64,000 bases of DNA, taken from positions 32,176,716-32,240,715 of the forward strand of contig NW_025336598.1 in assembly GCF_004798865.1 (NCBI RefSeq), given 5' to 3'. Of the stretch, positions 1-10,330 are shown piece by piece. The notes beneath the pieces are model-generated. The model searched no databases, was not told the origin of the DNA, and was given only the letters and a program-made list of their open reading frames with translations. A program made the translations under genes and the position numbers. The DNA is from Varanus komodoensis (taxonomy: Eukaryota; Chordata; Lepidosauria; Squamata; Varanidae). The first letter of the stretch is position 1. Each line of letters opens with the position of its first letter.

Positions 1-880
1 AGGAGTGATATCCAAAATTCTTTAGAATTGGTGGAAAAAGTATTATTGAGCCTTAGCTAAAGCCTAACCAATGCATTACTTCTGTGCTTATATATGATTA
101 GCCCATTATGCTGAAAGACAAGTAAGTGAATGATTTTAAATTACTGCCTTCTAATTTATAATCTGTACCCTGTTCAACTGAGCAGTCATGCTATTAATTT
201 AATACACAATGCATGACATTCTATTTCCACTCCCATCCCAAAAATGACTCCTGAAAGAGATCTGCTTCTCCTCAGTAATTTATAATAATTATCAGTGAAT
301 ATGGAGCATCAGGGAGATGATTTACTTCCTGTTCTAATGGCTAATGCAGATGCTCCTTTGAGAATGGAGATTTACTCTTGGAGCAACCACCAAGCAACCT
401 TTTCTCTCTGGTAACTTATCAATGCAGTTCCCAGAGGTGAATAAAATAACTACTAAAAGACAGCAGTGCTACTACCAGCAGCAACTGTATCTCTGCAGAG
501 TCGTGTCAGTTTGGTGTGTTAAATACTTCTGGGGTGCATCAAAATGAATTAAGGTAAATGGTGAACCATATGCCAATGTTAACTCGCAGGAGACAATCCC
601 AATTAGGTATCCTTTCCTACATGTAAAAAATCAGCAGGAAGTGGGAATTACAGAGAATACAAGCCTATTCTCAATACAAGTTTGGCCTATTTTTGCATAG
701 CCTCATTATATTCAATTCCCTGTTGATGACAGGCAAAGTTAACACCAACTGGGAAAGAACCGGGTGTCTGATTCTACCCACAATTTCTTATCCTAAATAA
801 ATATTCCAGAGCAGAGTTGCAAAATTTTGCATCTGACTACTGCATAATTATTTTCTTCTGTGATCTGTTTATACTATGCC
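1..880. other. Unassigned AT-rich DNA, no gene seen
   Basis: I see no recognisable repeat, convincing coding frame or RNA gene here. The sequence is mixed-composition and looks single-copy. It could be intronic or intergenic. A conservation alignment with other reptiles would show whether any part is a conserved noncoding element. Confidence 0.4.
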
Positions 881-884
881 TATT

Positions 885-1040
885 CATAGCATGCTTCCCA
901 TCAGTGGGAGGATACACTTGCACCCATGTTCTGGCTGAGGGTTTCTACAGGCAGCTGGTGGCACGATGTGAAGAGAATGCTGGGCTAGATGGGCTTTGGT
1001 TTGATCCAGCAGAGCTCCTCTTACGTTCTACCATAAGAGC
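885..1040 (+). mobile_element. CR1-type LINE 3' end fragment
   Basis: The stretch around 985-1035 reads 'GCTGGGCTAGATGGGCTTTG' followed by a GATCCAGCAG...CTCTTACGTTC motif. This is the characteristic 3' end of amniote CR1 elements (canonical: GGACTAGATGG...TCTGATCCAGCAGGGCTCTTCTTATGTTC). CR1 elements are non-LTR retrotransposons and are usually severely 5' truncated, as here. The short open frame at 817-1053 runs through this tail and is not a gene. The family is known by motif recognition only; the 5' limit is approximate. Confidence 0.6.
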
Positions 1041-1389
1041 AGTCCAGCAATGAGAAATATTACTGAGTCGCATCAAAGTGAGTCAAATTTCCGCTTGGTG
1101 GTTCACCCTGATCTAACTGGATTGCCTAAGTGGCACATAGTATGTTTTACCAAATTCGAACGGTTCCACAGCTGAGGCCATTCTTGGACAGGAAAGTGTG
1201 ACCACAGGGATCTGTGCCCTGACAACCTCCTGGCTGAATTACTGTTAACATAGCCTCTTCAACTTGCTCTCGTTTGCATGTTTCGGATATCAGCTTCCGT
1301 CACTTGCAGCTGGTATGGTCATGAATGCAATGTCTAATAAGTGGAGCTATCCCTGAATACCAACATCTATTAATGCAGAAGTTTGCTCA

Positions 1390-1885
1390 TATCACTGAAT
1401 GGTAAAGGAACTGCACTGGTTGCCTGTGTGCTTCTAGACCCAATTCAAGGTGCTGAGGCTTACTTGTAAAGCCCTACGTGGCTTGAGAACCAAATATCTG
1501 AAGAAGCTTCTCTTGTATGTATGTGTCTGTAAATCTTCTGCCAAAGGTCTGCTCCAAATGCCTTCTTTATCAAAGCCCTCCTTTGGAGAGGTGCTTTTCA
1601 CTGCTAGCTTTCTGGTTTTTGAACACCTTCACTTAAGGAGGCATACCTAATGTCTGCTTTACTAGCCTTCAGGTGCCTGGAAGATACACCTGTCTTAATT
1701 TATCCAACTATCTCTCTGTATGTGTGTTTGTGTGTGTGTTCCTACAGTTTTTTTAAATTAGTTGCTTCATCTTATTATAATGCTGATTTCTTTGTTTCTT
1801 CATACATTCCCTGGAAATGTGATTTTAAGAGGCAGCATGAAACATTTAAACAAATAGTTTTTATCAATGCAAATATATCTGAATA
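1390..1885 (+). mobile_element. Old L2-type LINE 3' end (RT C-terminus and 3' UTR)
   Basis: Around 1403-1500 the sense strand can be read as LHWLPVC...FKVLRLTCKALRGL, close to the 'LHWLP...FK(V/I)L.LTYKALNGL' motif near the C-terminus of L2 and CR1 reverse transcriptases. The frame continues to about 1650 with decayed sequence ending near HLRRHT, and a T-rich stretch follows. This is a 5'-truncated, heavily diverged LINE copy, clearly older than the reverse-strand L2 near 25.5-28.7 kb, which keeps the same motif in nearly intact form. It is not a host gene. Confidence 0.6.
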
Positions 1886-2600
1886 ATAGTTCATATAACT
1901 ATTCAATATTATCATGGATTTACTACTGACAAACACAACAATCTGATTACTAGCCCATTTTCCTTTTGCAGCATCACATGCTAGCTACATTAGTTCAGAT
2001 TGCTTTGCCACAACCCCCTCTTGAGACTCTGCATATATTTTTTAAATTGCAAATGAGATTTATTAAGGCTTTTCTTTAAAAATAAAAAAGGAACTCTGTG
2101 TGTTTCACACCAGGCAACAGTGCTTATCTCTCTAAATACACAGCCAACCTCTTATTATTTGTTATTACTGGGAAACATTTCATGACTACAGACTGTGATC
2201 TCTTTGAATTTGCAAATATTTTTGCTTAGTATAGTAACACTACCGCATCTCCAGCTGCAACCCAGCTCATGAGACAGTTGAAATGTCAGCTAATACACAC
2301 AAAGAACATAAATGACAAACATGAACTACAAAGTAAAAGTATAACCTAGATTCCTGAGGAAAGGAAAAAATACTGCCTTTTGCTAATAGTAAAGGAATTC
2401 CCAGCACAAACTAACAAGCACCAAATTTTGTGTGTTGGTGTTTTGATTAATATGACGAATGCTACTAAATCCAGTAATCCTCCCTGCTTTGCCTGCAATC
2501 ATTAACGAAAAGTCCTGGTTTGGGTCCTCTTTGCACATCTTGCTTACTGTCTTAATCTTTTGGTTCTGATTTGCTGGCAGGTTTGTACTCCAGCTCAATT
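1886..2600. other. Unassigned AT-rich DNA
   Basis: No coding region or repeat family recognised. The 71-codon reverse frame at 2383-2598 has no recognisable motif and is treated as chance. Confidence 0.35.
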
Positions 2601-2605
2601 CAATT

Positions 2606-2692
2606 CAGGCTGCAAGTTCTCATCCGGGGATAAGCCCCACTGGACTCACTGGGCCTTACTTTCAAGTAGACAAGAAGAGGCTCGTTATAATA
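2606..2692 (+). mobile_element. Palindromic MITE copy, 'GCAATCCTAT' family
   Basis: The core reads GATAAGCCCCACTGGACTCA...GGGCCTTACTTTCAAGTAGAC, a diverged match to a very common reptile miniature element (GGGAGTAAGCCCCATTGAACTCAATGGGACTTACTTCTGAGTAGAC). The outer GCAATCCTAT / ATAGGATTGC ends are eroded in this copy. Better-preserved copies lie at about 12.2, 19.24, 62.2 and 63.4 kb. Confidence 0.5.
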
Positions 2693-4729
2693 ATATTTCT
2701 GTTGGGCAAAAGAAAGTAAAGATGTGATTAATTTATTTTTACATATTTGCATGCATACAATTACTCAGGGAGTAGCACTTCATTTTGCAAAACAGACACT
2801 CCTGTTCATAATCATAAGGCATAATCAAAGAGGATATTTTAAAGCCAGATGTCAAAATGCCTTTGCCTCCCTCCCTCCCTGAAATGAAAAAGGGGGTTGC
2901 AAAGCAGCTTTCCCTATCCAGAGGTACTGCCCCTGTACTGTTTCATAGTGAAGGACCAGTCCAGCAGTGATAGAAAAAGGGCCACAGTACTTGCACATAT
3001 GACATGTGTCCAGGGATAGGGTGCTCTCACTTGTGCATTGCCAAAAAATGAGGGTTGGGCACTAAACTGCATGATATTTGCATAAGTATATGTATAGTTA
3101 CACATTTAGAAAAAAAATGCTATATTTTGCATCTCAGGCATGAAGGAATAATGGACAAAGCCTCTGCTCTCCCTGCTGAGGGTTCTTGGACTCAAACCAG
3201 ACTTCAGCCAGACTCTTCTTCAGGTAAGTTCATGTTCAAATAGAGGACTCTTGTCTGCCAAGTCTCTATAACTGAGGAATGTTTTCTGAACAGTAGGACA
3301 CCTGACCATCAAGATAGCTTTTCTAGATTACCAATGGAAGAGGGCACTGGACAATAAAAGTTAACACAGCCATTGCTTTGGGGCATAATGGCAGACATAA
3401 AGCAAATCTCAACTCATCTTCGGTAAATGAGAATACCCATTTTGTGTCTCATAGGAAATGAAGAAGAATATTTGCTGGTTTGGCTCTAAGTCTCGTCTCA
3501 GGCTCCTTTTGACTTAGAGTCTGGGGTCCACTCGGGCTTGCCCTAGCTGTTGACCAGCTGAGTTCAGTAATGCACAACTCATGGCAGCATCAGTCACAAG
3601 TTTACATGAGGCACTAAGCCAGGGGGATGGGGGCTGACTTATATGCCACCCTCTCTGTGAGGCATCTGACACAATCAGACACTACACGGTGCCCCCACCT
3701 GCTCCCACAGGCACTCTGTGGGTTCATCAGCATTCCTCCCCCACCCCACTGCTTGTCAGTGGGGAGGCAAGATGGCACTCACCCCCACTGACAAACCTCA
3801 CCCAACTCGCAAACTAAGGCAAGGGCTGTTGGTATTGCTGCTGATTTTGGCAGGCAGCCCTGCTCCCCAAAGGTACCCCTCCTGTTTGGCAGCTTGGTTG
3901 CCTCGTGTCAGCCAGGCCAGTCTTTGCCCCATGCTATCATGGCTGCCAGCCAAAAGAGTTGCGATGGCTGCCAACCAAAATGGCTGCCACCCACTGCGCT
4001 GCCAGTGCTGCTTCCGAAGACAAGGGGGAGGAGGGATCCCCAGCCAGCTTATAGCCCTCTCTCAAATGGCGCTGGGGGTGGGGTGCCTACAACCCAACAA
4101 GGCTACCCCACCATTACTCAGGCTTACAAGCCAAGGCATTTGTTATGAGAACCCACTCAATGTCTTACTGGGGAAAGTGGTAGTAGCTTAATCTTTTTTC
4201 TGAGATATTCTGTCCCTCAAATACACAATGCCACCTTTGTTTTTTAAAAAGGCCCTAGTTACCACAGAGTTTACAGCTGCATTGGTAATAGGCCTTTGAG
4301 GGAGTGAGTCAGAAGCACCAGGGACTCATCTGCGCAAATGCTTCTCTCTTCCCCCTGAGGCGTTATACCTGCTGCAGCTATAGGCAGCTGGTCAATGAGC
4401 TGCCACTCTCTGAACGGTCACTGGGGACAGTCACGGGGTTTATCACTGCTGTGCAGGAAACAGGAGAAGAACAAGCTCACCTTTCTCCTCCCTTCATCAT
4501 GACAGACAGAGATGGGTCCATGGGTCTATGGGACTTCCTTACCTTGTCATCATTTCCTTCTGTGTTTCACATTTACCTTGTCATTCAGTGAGGGAAACAA
4601 AAAGCTAGGCCTGGAGGAACAGTTCTTCTCATTTGCCGACTCAGCACAAGTGGGAACAATGCAGAAAGTGTGTTCTTGCTTTCTTTTGAAAAGAGGATTC
4701 GCTGAGTTAGGAAGCAAGCAAGCAAGCAA
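2693..4729. other. Unassigned DNA with an unrecognised 157-codon frame
   Basis: No named repeat or gene recognised. The longest frame, 3718-4191 on the + strand, is proline, leucine and cysteine rich. It has no domain, signal or splice context I can identify and overlaps another frame of similar composition, so it is probably a chance frame in GC-rich DNA. Around 3930-4010 there are short imperfect repeats of a GGCTGCCA motif. Confidence 0.35.
4709..4729 (+). repeat. (GCAA)n microsatellite
   Basis: A short run of about five GCAA units (read as AAGC/GCAA) ends just before the GC-rich repeat at 4.8 kb. Confidence 0.7.
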
Positions 4730-4814
4730 GCTACGTAGCTGCAATCCAAAGAATTTGCATTACTGTCAACTTCCACAACTCTGGGGAAGGGCTGTAGCAG
4801 CAAGCAAGGGCTGC

Positions 4815-5135
4815 GGATTAAAGGTGAACCAGGGCCAGCACCCAGGGTTTGGCACTTGCCAAGGGCCCACAGCCTAGCAGAGGCCCACTCACAAGAGCCC
4901 CCGGAGCTGCTCCTTCACCAGGGTGCTCCCTGCTGGCCACTCCCCTCTGGCCCAGGCAAGGGCAGTGGTGGGAAGGAGGTGCGACGGATGCCCCTCCTGC
5001 TGGCTCCCTGGCTCACTGCTTCTCAGGCAAACAAATGGTAGCAATGAGGAGAAAGATGGTGATGTGGCAGTGCGAAGGTGCAGTTGCTGAAGGCGGTGGG
5101 CATCTTGCCCAAAAGCCCACCGAAAATCTGGAACT
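4815..5135 (+). repeat. Unnamed GC-rich dispersed repeat, copy 1
   Basis: This segment shares ordered blocks with 50.79-51.18 kb (same strand) and 48.36-48.65 kb (opposite strand). Shared pieces include CTCTGGCC(CA)GG..., a GATGGTG.TG.GGCA block, and GGGCATCTTGCCCAA followed by AGCCC or GGGCC. I do not recognise the family. It has no obvious coding frame shared between copies. It may be part of a larger element whose ends I cannot place. The several overlapping 60-140-codon frames here are composition effects. Confidence 0.45.
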
Positions 5136-5139
5136 GACA

Positions 5140-6170
5140 CCATGGTTGAGAAAGTGCTTTGCACAGCCAGGTTCCCAGGTTCAGGTCCTGCTATCTCAAG
5201 GTACAGCTGGGAAAGGCTTCTGCATAAAAGTCTGGAAAATTGTTGTCAGTCAGGGTAGCGTTTGAGCAGAAGAGAGTTAGTGCCACCAGAATGCCTTGAA
5301 GTGTTCTCCAGTGGTCATGCCACCCAGCTGACAGGCCCTGCTAGGGAAACTACCAGTGAATGTTCCACAAAGAGAGGCAGTAGCAGAGGTATCCCTTGTC
5401 ACCTGGGCAAAAGGGAGGCATCCCTCCCCCTCCTCTGCATAAAGATGGTGTACACTAGCTCTCTGCTGCAGCCTCTGAGGGCCCAAGCAGCCCTTGCTTT
5501 ATAGGTGTGGCTGGCATCCAGGTGTTTCCCTTTTTCCTCTCAAGCAGGTACCGGGTCCCCAATCCAGATCTTGACTCTCGCACACCCCTGCACAAACTCT
5601 AGAATAAAAATGGGGCAGCAACATAGCTGCTAGACAAGCATTTCAAGACGTGTCTTATTTTGTCTCCAAGTAACCAGAGGAGGAGGCAGCAGGGAGCTCA
5701 TGCCGAGTTCTGGGGGACACCCATGGGGATATTTGTCTCTTTGGAGATCTGGTGTGGGGCAGCAGAATTTGCTGTTTGGGGGGAATTAAGCTGCCAGCAC
5801 GTATTTGGCCTGGCTTGTGCTCAGCGTTCCAGTGGCAGGTGGAGTGGGAGGCAAAAGGGGCAGATGCAAAAATGCCATCATGTCGGTTAAAGCATTCATT
5901 GCCAGTAAATAAGCCAAAGGGGAAGCATTTCCGCCTTTCAGAGTGGCGGGGGAGGGCTGAGGAGCTGATTGAGGGAAACTGGCTGTGGCCACAGGGGGCG
6001 CTCCCCATGGGAAGTACAGGTGGGCCCTGGGCTTGAGATTCTGCGACCCTGCTGAAAAACAGAAGCACAAACCCTCTTGCTACTTACAAGGGACGGTTGC
6101 TTGGGGGCTTTCAATTTATGTAGCGAAAAGAGCTACCTGGCTCCATATGGGGTTATTAGGGTCATGTAGT
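5140..6170. other. Unassigned DNA
   Basis: No recognisable repeat or gene. Overlapping frames on both strands at 5655-6070 (up to 137 codons, reverse) lack any recognisable motif and shadow one another, so they are not called as genes. Confidence 0.35.
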
Positions 6171-6174
6171 AGGC

Positions 6175-6410
6175 AGGGGCGTCCTGTGGTGTGGCAGCTG
6201 AAGGGCTGGACTTGGGCCTGGGAGATCCAGGTCCTAGTCCCACCTGGGTCCTGAATCTCATGGGGTGACTTGGGGCCAGTCCCAGGATCCCAGCCCAACC
6301 TACCTCACAGGGATCTTGTGAGGATAAAATGGAGCTGTGTAAGTCACTTTGGCTTCCTCACAAGTGGCAAAAAGGTGGGATATTAATGCAAGGTAATAAA
6401 TAATAAGAAT
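6175..6410 (+). mobile_element. tRNA-derived SINE with L2-like tail, old copy
   Basis: The middle contains GGGTGACTTGGGGCCAGTC...CAGCCCAACCTACCTCACAGG and TTGTGAGGATAAAATGGAG. The 3' part reads as a decayed GGCGGGATATTAAT tail followed by AATAAATAATAA. The same order of blocks, much better preserved, is seen at 58.26-58.50 kb, and a reverse copy lies near 14.06-14.19 kb. The layout (tRNA-like head, conserved CORE-like body, LINE-derived tail) resembles the MIR/CORE-SINE architecture. The family name cannot be fixed without a library search. Confidence 0.65.
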
Positions 6411-6559
6411 GCGCTTTGCATTACATATTCATTTCATTAATTAATTGAAAGGTTTCTATCAGAGGAGGGCAACTTGTGTCATTTTGGATGCTTTGCCCAA
6501 TAGGCCCATGATGCCTCCCCATTAGCTATCCTGGCCGGGACCGATGGGATTTATACACA

Positions 6560-6843
6560 GACACATGATTTATATGCTGACCTTTCGCTAACAACATATT
6601 TGGGTGAGTTACACTGTCATAAAAGCAGCATTTAAAAAAAGACAACAATTTAAACAACAATCAAAATAATAAAACATAGGGAAGCCAAATGCAACACTAA
6701 AAACTCACAAAGACTAATAAAAGTACCAGATTTTTTTTTAAAAAAATAACTGTTAGGTGATGAGGAAGCTTTAGATTTGGACCAATAAAAAGATTTTATG
6801 GCATGAGAAACAGCACAGATTTAGCGCCAACTAAGAATCCCTG
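6560..6843 (-). mobile_element. Old LINE 3' tail, upstream half, interrupted by BovB
   Basis: An A-rich 3' UTR-like stretch (CAGCATTTAAAAAAAGACAAC...) is followed by an L2-like block ending ...GCGCCAACTAAGAATCCCTG. Downstream of the BovB insertion the same kind of sequence resumes with AGAAGGGCATCCTATATTTTC. This suggests the BovB element landed inside an older reverse-oriented LINE tail. Family assignment to L2/CR1 is by overall pattern only. Confidence 0.4.
6833..6843 (+). repeat. BovB target-site duplication, left copy
   Basis: The 11-mer AAGAATCCCTG lies directly before the first BovB base and is repeated exactly at 10038-10048. This is the footprint of target-primed reverse transcription. 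Confidence 0.85.
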
Positions 6844-7207
6844 CCCCTTCATGGATCGCTGCCTTGTAGTGAAGGGGCTTGCATAGCTCAATGAAGCTAT
6901 GAGCTATGCTGTGCAGGGCCACCCAAGACAGACAGGTCATAGCAGAGAGCTCTGACAAAATGTGATCCACTGGAGAAGGAAATGGCAACCCACTCCAGTA
7001 TCTTTGCCATGAAAACCCCATGGAGAGTACCAAAAGGCAAAAAGATACGACGCCGGAAGATGAGCCCCTCAGGTCAGAAGGTGTCCAATATGCCACTCGG
7101 GAAGAGCAGAGGGCTAGTACTAGTAGTACCAGAAAGAATGAAGTGACTGGGTCAAAGCCGAAAGGACACTCAGTTGCGGATGTATCTGGTGGTGAAAGGA
7201 GAGTCTG

Positions 7208-8573
7208 ATGCTGTAAAGATCTATACTCCATCGGAACCTGGAATGTAAGATCCATGAATCAAGGCAAGCTGGATGTGGTCAAACAAGAGATGACAAGACT
7301 GAACATCGACATCTTAGGAATCGGTGAACTAAAATGGACAGGAATGGGTGAATTTAATTCAGATGACCATCAGGTATACTACTGCGGGCAAGAATCCCTC
7401 AGAAGAAATGGAGTAGCCTTCATAGTCAATAAAAGAGTAGGAAAAGCAGTACTGGGATACAATCTCCAAAATGACAGAATGATCTCGGTTTGAATCCAGG
7501 GCAAACCATTCAACATCACAATAGGCCAAGTCTATGCCCCAACCACTAGTGCTGAAGAGGCTGAAGTTGACCAGTTCTGTGAAGGCCTACAGCACCTTCT
7601 AGAATTAACTCCAAAAAATGATGCCCTTATCATCATGGGGGATTGGAATGCTAAAGTAGGAAGCCAAAAGATAACTGGAAAAACAGGCAAGTTTGGCCTT
7701 GAAGTACAAAATGAAGCAGGGCACAGGCTGGTAGAATTTTGTCAAGAGAATACAATGGTCATAGCAAACACTCTTTTCCAACAACCCAAAAGATGACTCT
7801 ACACATGGACATCACCAGACGGTCAACACAGAAATCAGATTGACTATGTGCTCTGCAGCCAAAGATGGAGAAGCTCTCTACAGTCAGTAAAAACTAGACC
7901 AGGAGCTGACTGTGGCTCAGATCATGAGCTTCTTGTTGCAAAATTTAGGCTTAAATTGAATAAAATAGGGAAAAGTACTAGGCCACTCAGGTATGACCTA
8001 AATCATATCCCTGATGAATATACAGTAGAGGTGACAAATAGATTTAAGGAATTAGATCTGATAGACAGAGTGCCTGAAGAACTATGGATGGAAGTTCACA
8101 ACATTGTACAAGAGGTAGCAACTAAAACCATCCCAAAGAAAAAGAAATGCAAGAAAGCAAAATGGCTGTCTGAGGAAGTTTTACAAATAGCCGAGGAAAG
8201 AAGGGAAGCGAAAGGCAAAGGAGAAAAGGAAAGATACACCCAACTGAATGCAGAATTCCAGAGAATAGCTAGAAGAGATAAGAATGCCTTCTTAAATGAA
8301 CAGCGCAAAGAAATAGAAGAAAACAATAGAATAGGGAGGACCAGAGATCTCTTCAAGAAAATTGGAGATATGACGGGAACATTTCATGAGAAGATGGGCA
8401 TGATAAAGGACCAAAATGGCAGGGACCTAACAGAGGCAGAAGAGATTAAGAAGAGGTGGCAAGATTACACAGAAGAACTATACAAGAAAGAGTTAACATC
8501 CCTGATAACCACGATAGAGTGGTCACTGACCTCAAGCCAGACATCCTGGAATGTGAAGTCAAATGGGTCTTAG
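7208..8573 (+). pseudogene. BovB endonuclease and linker part of the polyprotein, broken
   Basis: This reading frame starts just before TWNVRSMN, the conserved beginning of the RTE endonuclease. Catalytic landmarks are visible: GIGELKWTG (acidic residue), QVYAPT, GDWNAKVG (the D-x-N motif), QIDYVLCS and DCGSDHELL (the SDH motif). The frame then runs through a lysine- and glutamate-rich linker. Two TGA stops interrupt it at 7491 and 7794; both replace an expected arginine and look like CGA-to-TGA changes from CpG decay. A one-base deletion near 8490-8500 shifts the frame, after which the reverse transcriptase continues in another frame. The protein would nick target DNA during retrotransposition. 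This copy cannot make it in one piece. Confidence 0.85.
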
Positions 8574-10018
8574 GAAGTCTGAGCAACAACAAAGCTAGTG
8601 GAGGCGACAGTATTCCCGTTGAGCTATTCAAAATCCTAAAAGACGATGCAGTAAAAGTGCTACACTCAATATGCCAGCAAATTTGGAAAACCCAACAGTG
8701 GCCACAGGATTGGAAAAGGTCAGTTTACATTCCGATCCCAAAGAAGGGCAATGCCAATGACTGTTCAAACTACTGCACCATTGCACTCATTTCACATGCT
8801 AGCAAAGTGATGCTCAAAATTCTACAAGCTAGGCTCCAGCAGTATGTGGACCGAGAACTACAGGCAGGATTTCAAAGAGGGAGAGGAACTAGAGATCAAA
8901 TTGCCAACATATGCTGGATCATGGAGAAAGCTAGGGAGTTCCAGAAAAACATCTACTCCTGCTTCACTGACTATGCTAAAGCCTTTGATTGTGTGGATCA
9001 CAACAAATTGTGGCAAGTTCTTAAAGAGATGGGAGTACCAAACCATCTTATTTGTCTCTTGAGAAACCTATATGTGGGTCAAGAAGCAACAGTGAGAACT
9101 GGACACGGAACCACTGATTGGTTCAAAATTGAGAAAGAAGTTCGGCAAGGCTGTATACTGTTGCCCTGCCTATTTAACTTATATGCAGAGCACATCATGA
9201 GAAAGGCGGGGCTAGATGAATCACCAGTTAAGATTGCTGGGAGAAATATCAACAACCTCAGATATGCAGATGATACCACTCTCATGGCAGAAAGTGAAGA
9301 ACTAAGGAGCTTCTTGATGCGGGTGAAGGAGGAGAGCGCAAAAGTTGGCTTGAAACTCAACATTAAAAAAACTAAGATCATGGCATGTGGTCCTCTCACT
9401 TCCTGGCAAATAGATTGGGAAGAAATGGAGGTAGTGACAGATTTTATTTTCCTGGGCTCCAAGATCACTGCAGACAGGGACTGCAGCCAAGAAATTAAAA
9501 GATGCTTGCTCCTGGGGAGGAAAGCTATGGCAAATCTAGACAGCACAGTAAAAAGCAGAGACATCACCCTGCCAACAAAAGTGTGTATAGTCAAAGCTAT
9601 GGTTTTCCCACTTGCAATGTGTGGCTGTGAAAGTTGGACCATAAGGAAGGCTGAGCGCCAAAGAATTGAGGCCTTTGAATTGTGGTGCTGGAGGAGACTC
9701 CTGCGAGTCCCTTGGACTGCAAGACAATCAAACCAGTCAGTCCTAGAGGAGATCAACCCTGAGTGCTCTTTAGAAGGCCAGATACTGAAGATGAAACTCA
9801 AATACTTTGGCCTCCTAATGAGAAGGAAGGACTGCCAGGAGAAGAACCTAATGCTGGGAACAATTGAAGGCAAAAGAAGAAGGGGACGGCAGAGGATGAG
9901 GTGGCTGGATGGAGTCATGGAAGCAGTCGGTGTGAGCTTGAGTGGACTCCAGGGGATGGTGGAGGACAGGAAGGCCTGGAGGAATGTTGTCCATGGGGTC
10001 GCAATGGGTCGGACATGA
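8456..10018 (+). CDS. BovB reverse transcriptase open frame (520 codons)
   Basis: The true homology begins around PDNHDRVVTDLKPDILECEVKW; the first dozen residues of the frame are out-of-frame leader caused by the upstream frameshift. Fingers motifs are visible (KASGGDSIPVELF, then IPIPKKGN). FTDYAKAFD lies at about residues 170-178, with the first catalytic Asp. RQGCILLPCLFNLYAE follows, and YADDT at residues 270-274 holds the catalytic Asp pair. The conserved C-terminal ELWCWRRLLRVPWTAR and GKRRRGRQRMRWLDGV blocks end the protein. About three residues are missing before QAGF compared with other BovB proteins. No stop interrupts the domain. It is transposon-derived, lacks its own start context, and is probably not expressed as a host gene. 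Confidence 0.88.
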   Translation: MARLHRRTIQERVNIPDNHDRVVTDLKPDILECEVKWVLGSLSNNKASGGDSIPVELFKILKDDAVKVLHSICQQIWKTQQWPQDWKRSVYIPIPKKGNANDCSNYCTIALISHASKVMLKILQARLQQYVDRELQAGFQRGRGTRDQIANICWIMEKAREFQKNIYSCFTDYAKAFDCVDHNKLWQVLKEMGVPNHLICLLRNLYVGQEATVRTGHGTTDWFKIEKEVRQGCILLPCLFNLYAEHIMRKAGLDESPVKIAGRNINNLRYADDTTLMAESEELRSFLMRVKEESAKVGLKLNIKKTKIMACGPLTSWQIDWEEMEVVTDFIFLGSKITADRDCSQEIKRCLLLGRKAMANLDSTVKSRDITLPTKVCIVKAMVFPLAMCGCESWTIRKAERQRIEAFELWCWRRLLRVPWTARQSNQSVLEEINPECSLEGQILKMKLKYFGLLMRRKDCQEKNLMLGTIEGKRRRGRQRMRWLDGVMEAVGVSLSGLQGMVEDRKAWRNVVHGVAMGRT

Positions 10019-10037
10019 CTTCACAACTAGCAACAAC

Positions 10038-10048
10038 AAGAATCCCTG
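10038..10048 (+). repeat. BovB target-site duplication, right copy
   Basis: This is an exact repeat of the 11-mer at 6833-6843, immediately after the ACAACAA tail of the element. Confidence 0.85.
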
Positions 10049-10330
10049 AGAAGGGCATCCTATATTTTCTTCAGATGACGCAACCAAACAGACCCCTTCC
10101 TCTAACTGCAGAGGAGAGCTCCTTCTATCAGGCCTGTGAGGGTGTGTGGAAGCAGTTGCTAAGTGTGTTATGCCACTGTGGGAGGAGGAGGAGGAGAAAA
10201 GAGAAATCTCAGTTGTGTGTGTCGACATCTGTGAAATACGTGTGCATGTCAAAAGCTGCCCCACTCTGCCATAAAGCCTTTCATGGAGGGTCCAAAGTAA
10301 GCTTGCAGCTCCATTGTATTGGTCTTGCAT
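10049..10330 (-). mobile_element. Downstream continuation of the old LINE interrupted by BovB (uncertain)
   Basis: From 10049 the sequence resumes with GAGAAGGGCATCC and reads on through a moderately GC-rich block to about 10.3 kb. I infer that it belongs to the same reverse-oriented LINE fragment as 6.56-6.84 kb. The right limit is uncertain. Confidence 0.3.

Larger units (their letters stand above)
6844..10037 (+). mobile_element. Near full-length BovB (RTE clade) LINE
   Basis: The element is 3,194 bp, the usual length for a complete BovB, and is bracketed by a perfect 11-bp duplication. The 5' part holds the BovB leader, including CTGGAGAAGGAAATGGCAAC. The body encodes an APE-type endonuclease and a reverse transcriptase. 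The 3' end reads GGGTCGGACATGACTTCACA followed by ACTAGCAACAACAA, the short tail shared by BovB and its SINE partners. I see only two in-frame stops and one frameshift in about 2.8 kb of coding sequence, so the copy is young. BovB is known for repeated horizontal transfer among squamates, ruminants and other vertebrates, and its presence supports a squamate host. The reverse transcriptase frame is the most intact long frame in the window. Confidence 0.93.

Noticed and set aside
3718-4191. 157-codon forward frame as a secreted protein gene
   Set aside because: The hydrophobic stretch VLLLILAG is internal rather than N-terminal, no splice or promoter context is visible, and overlapping frames have similar composition.
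9079-9918. 279-codon reverse frame
   Set aside because: Antisense shadow of the BovB reverse transcriptase.
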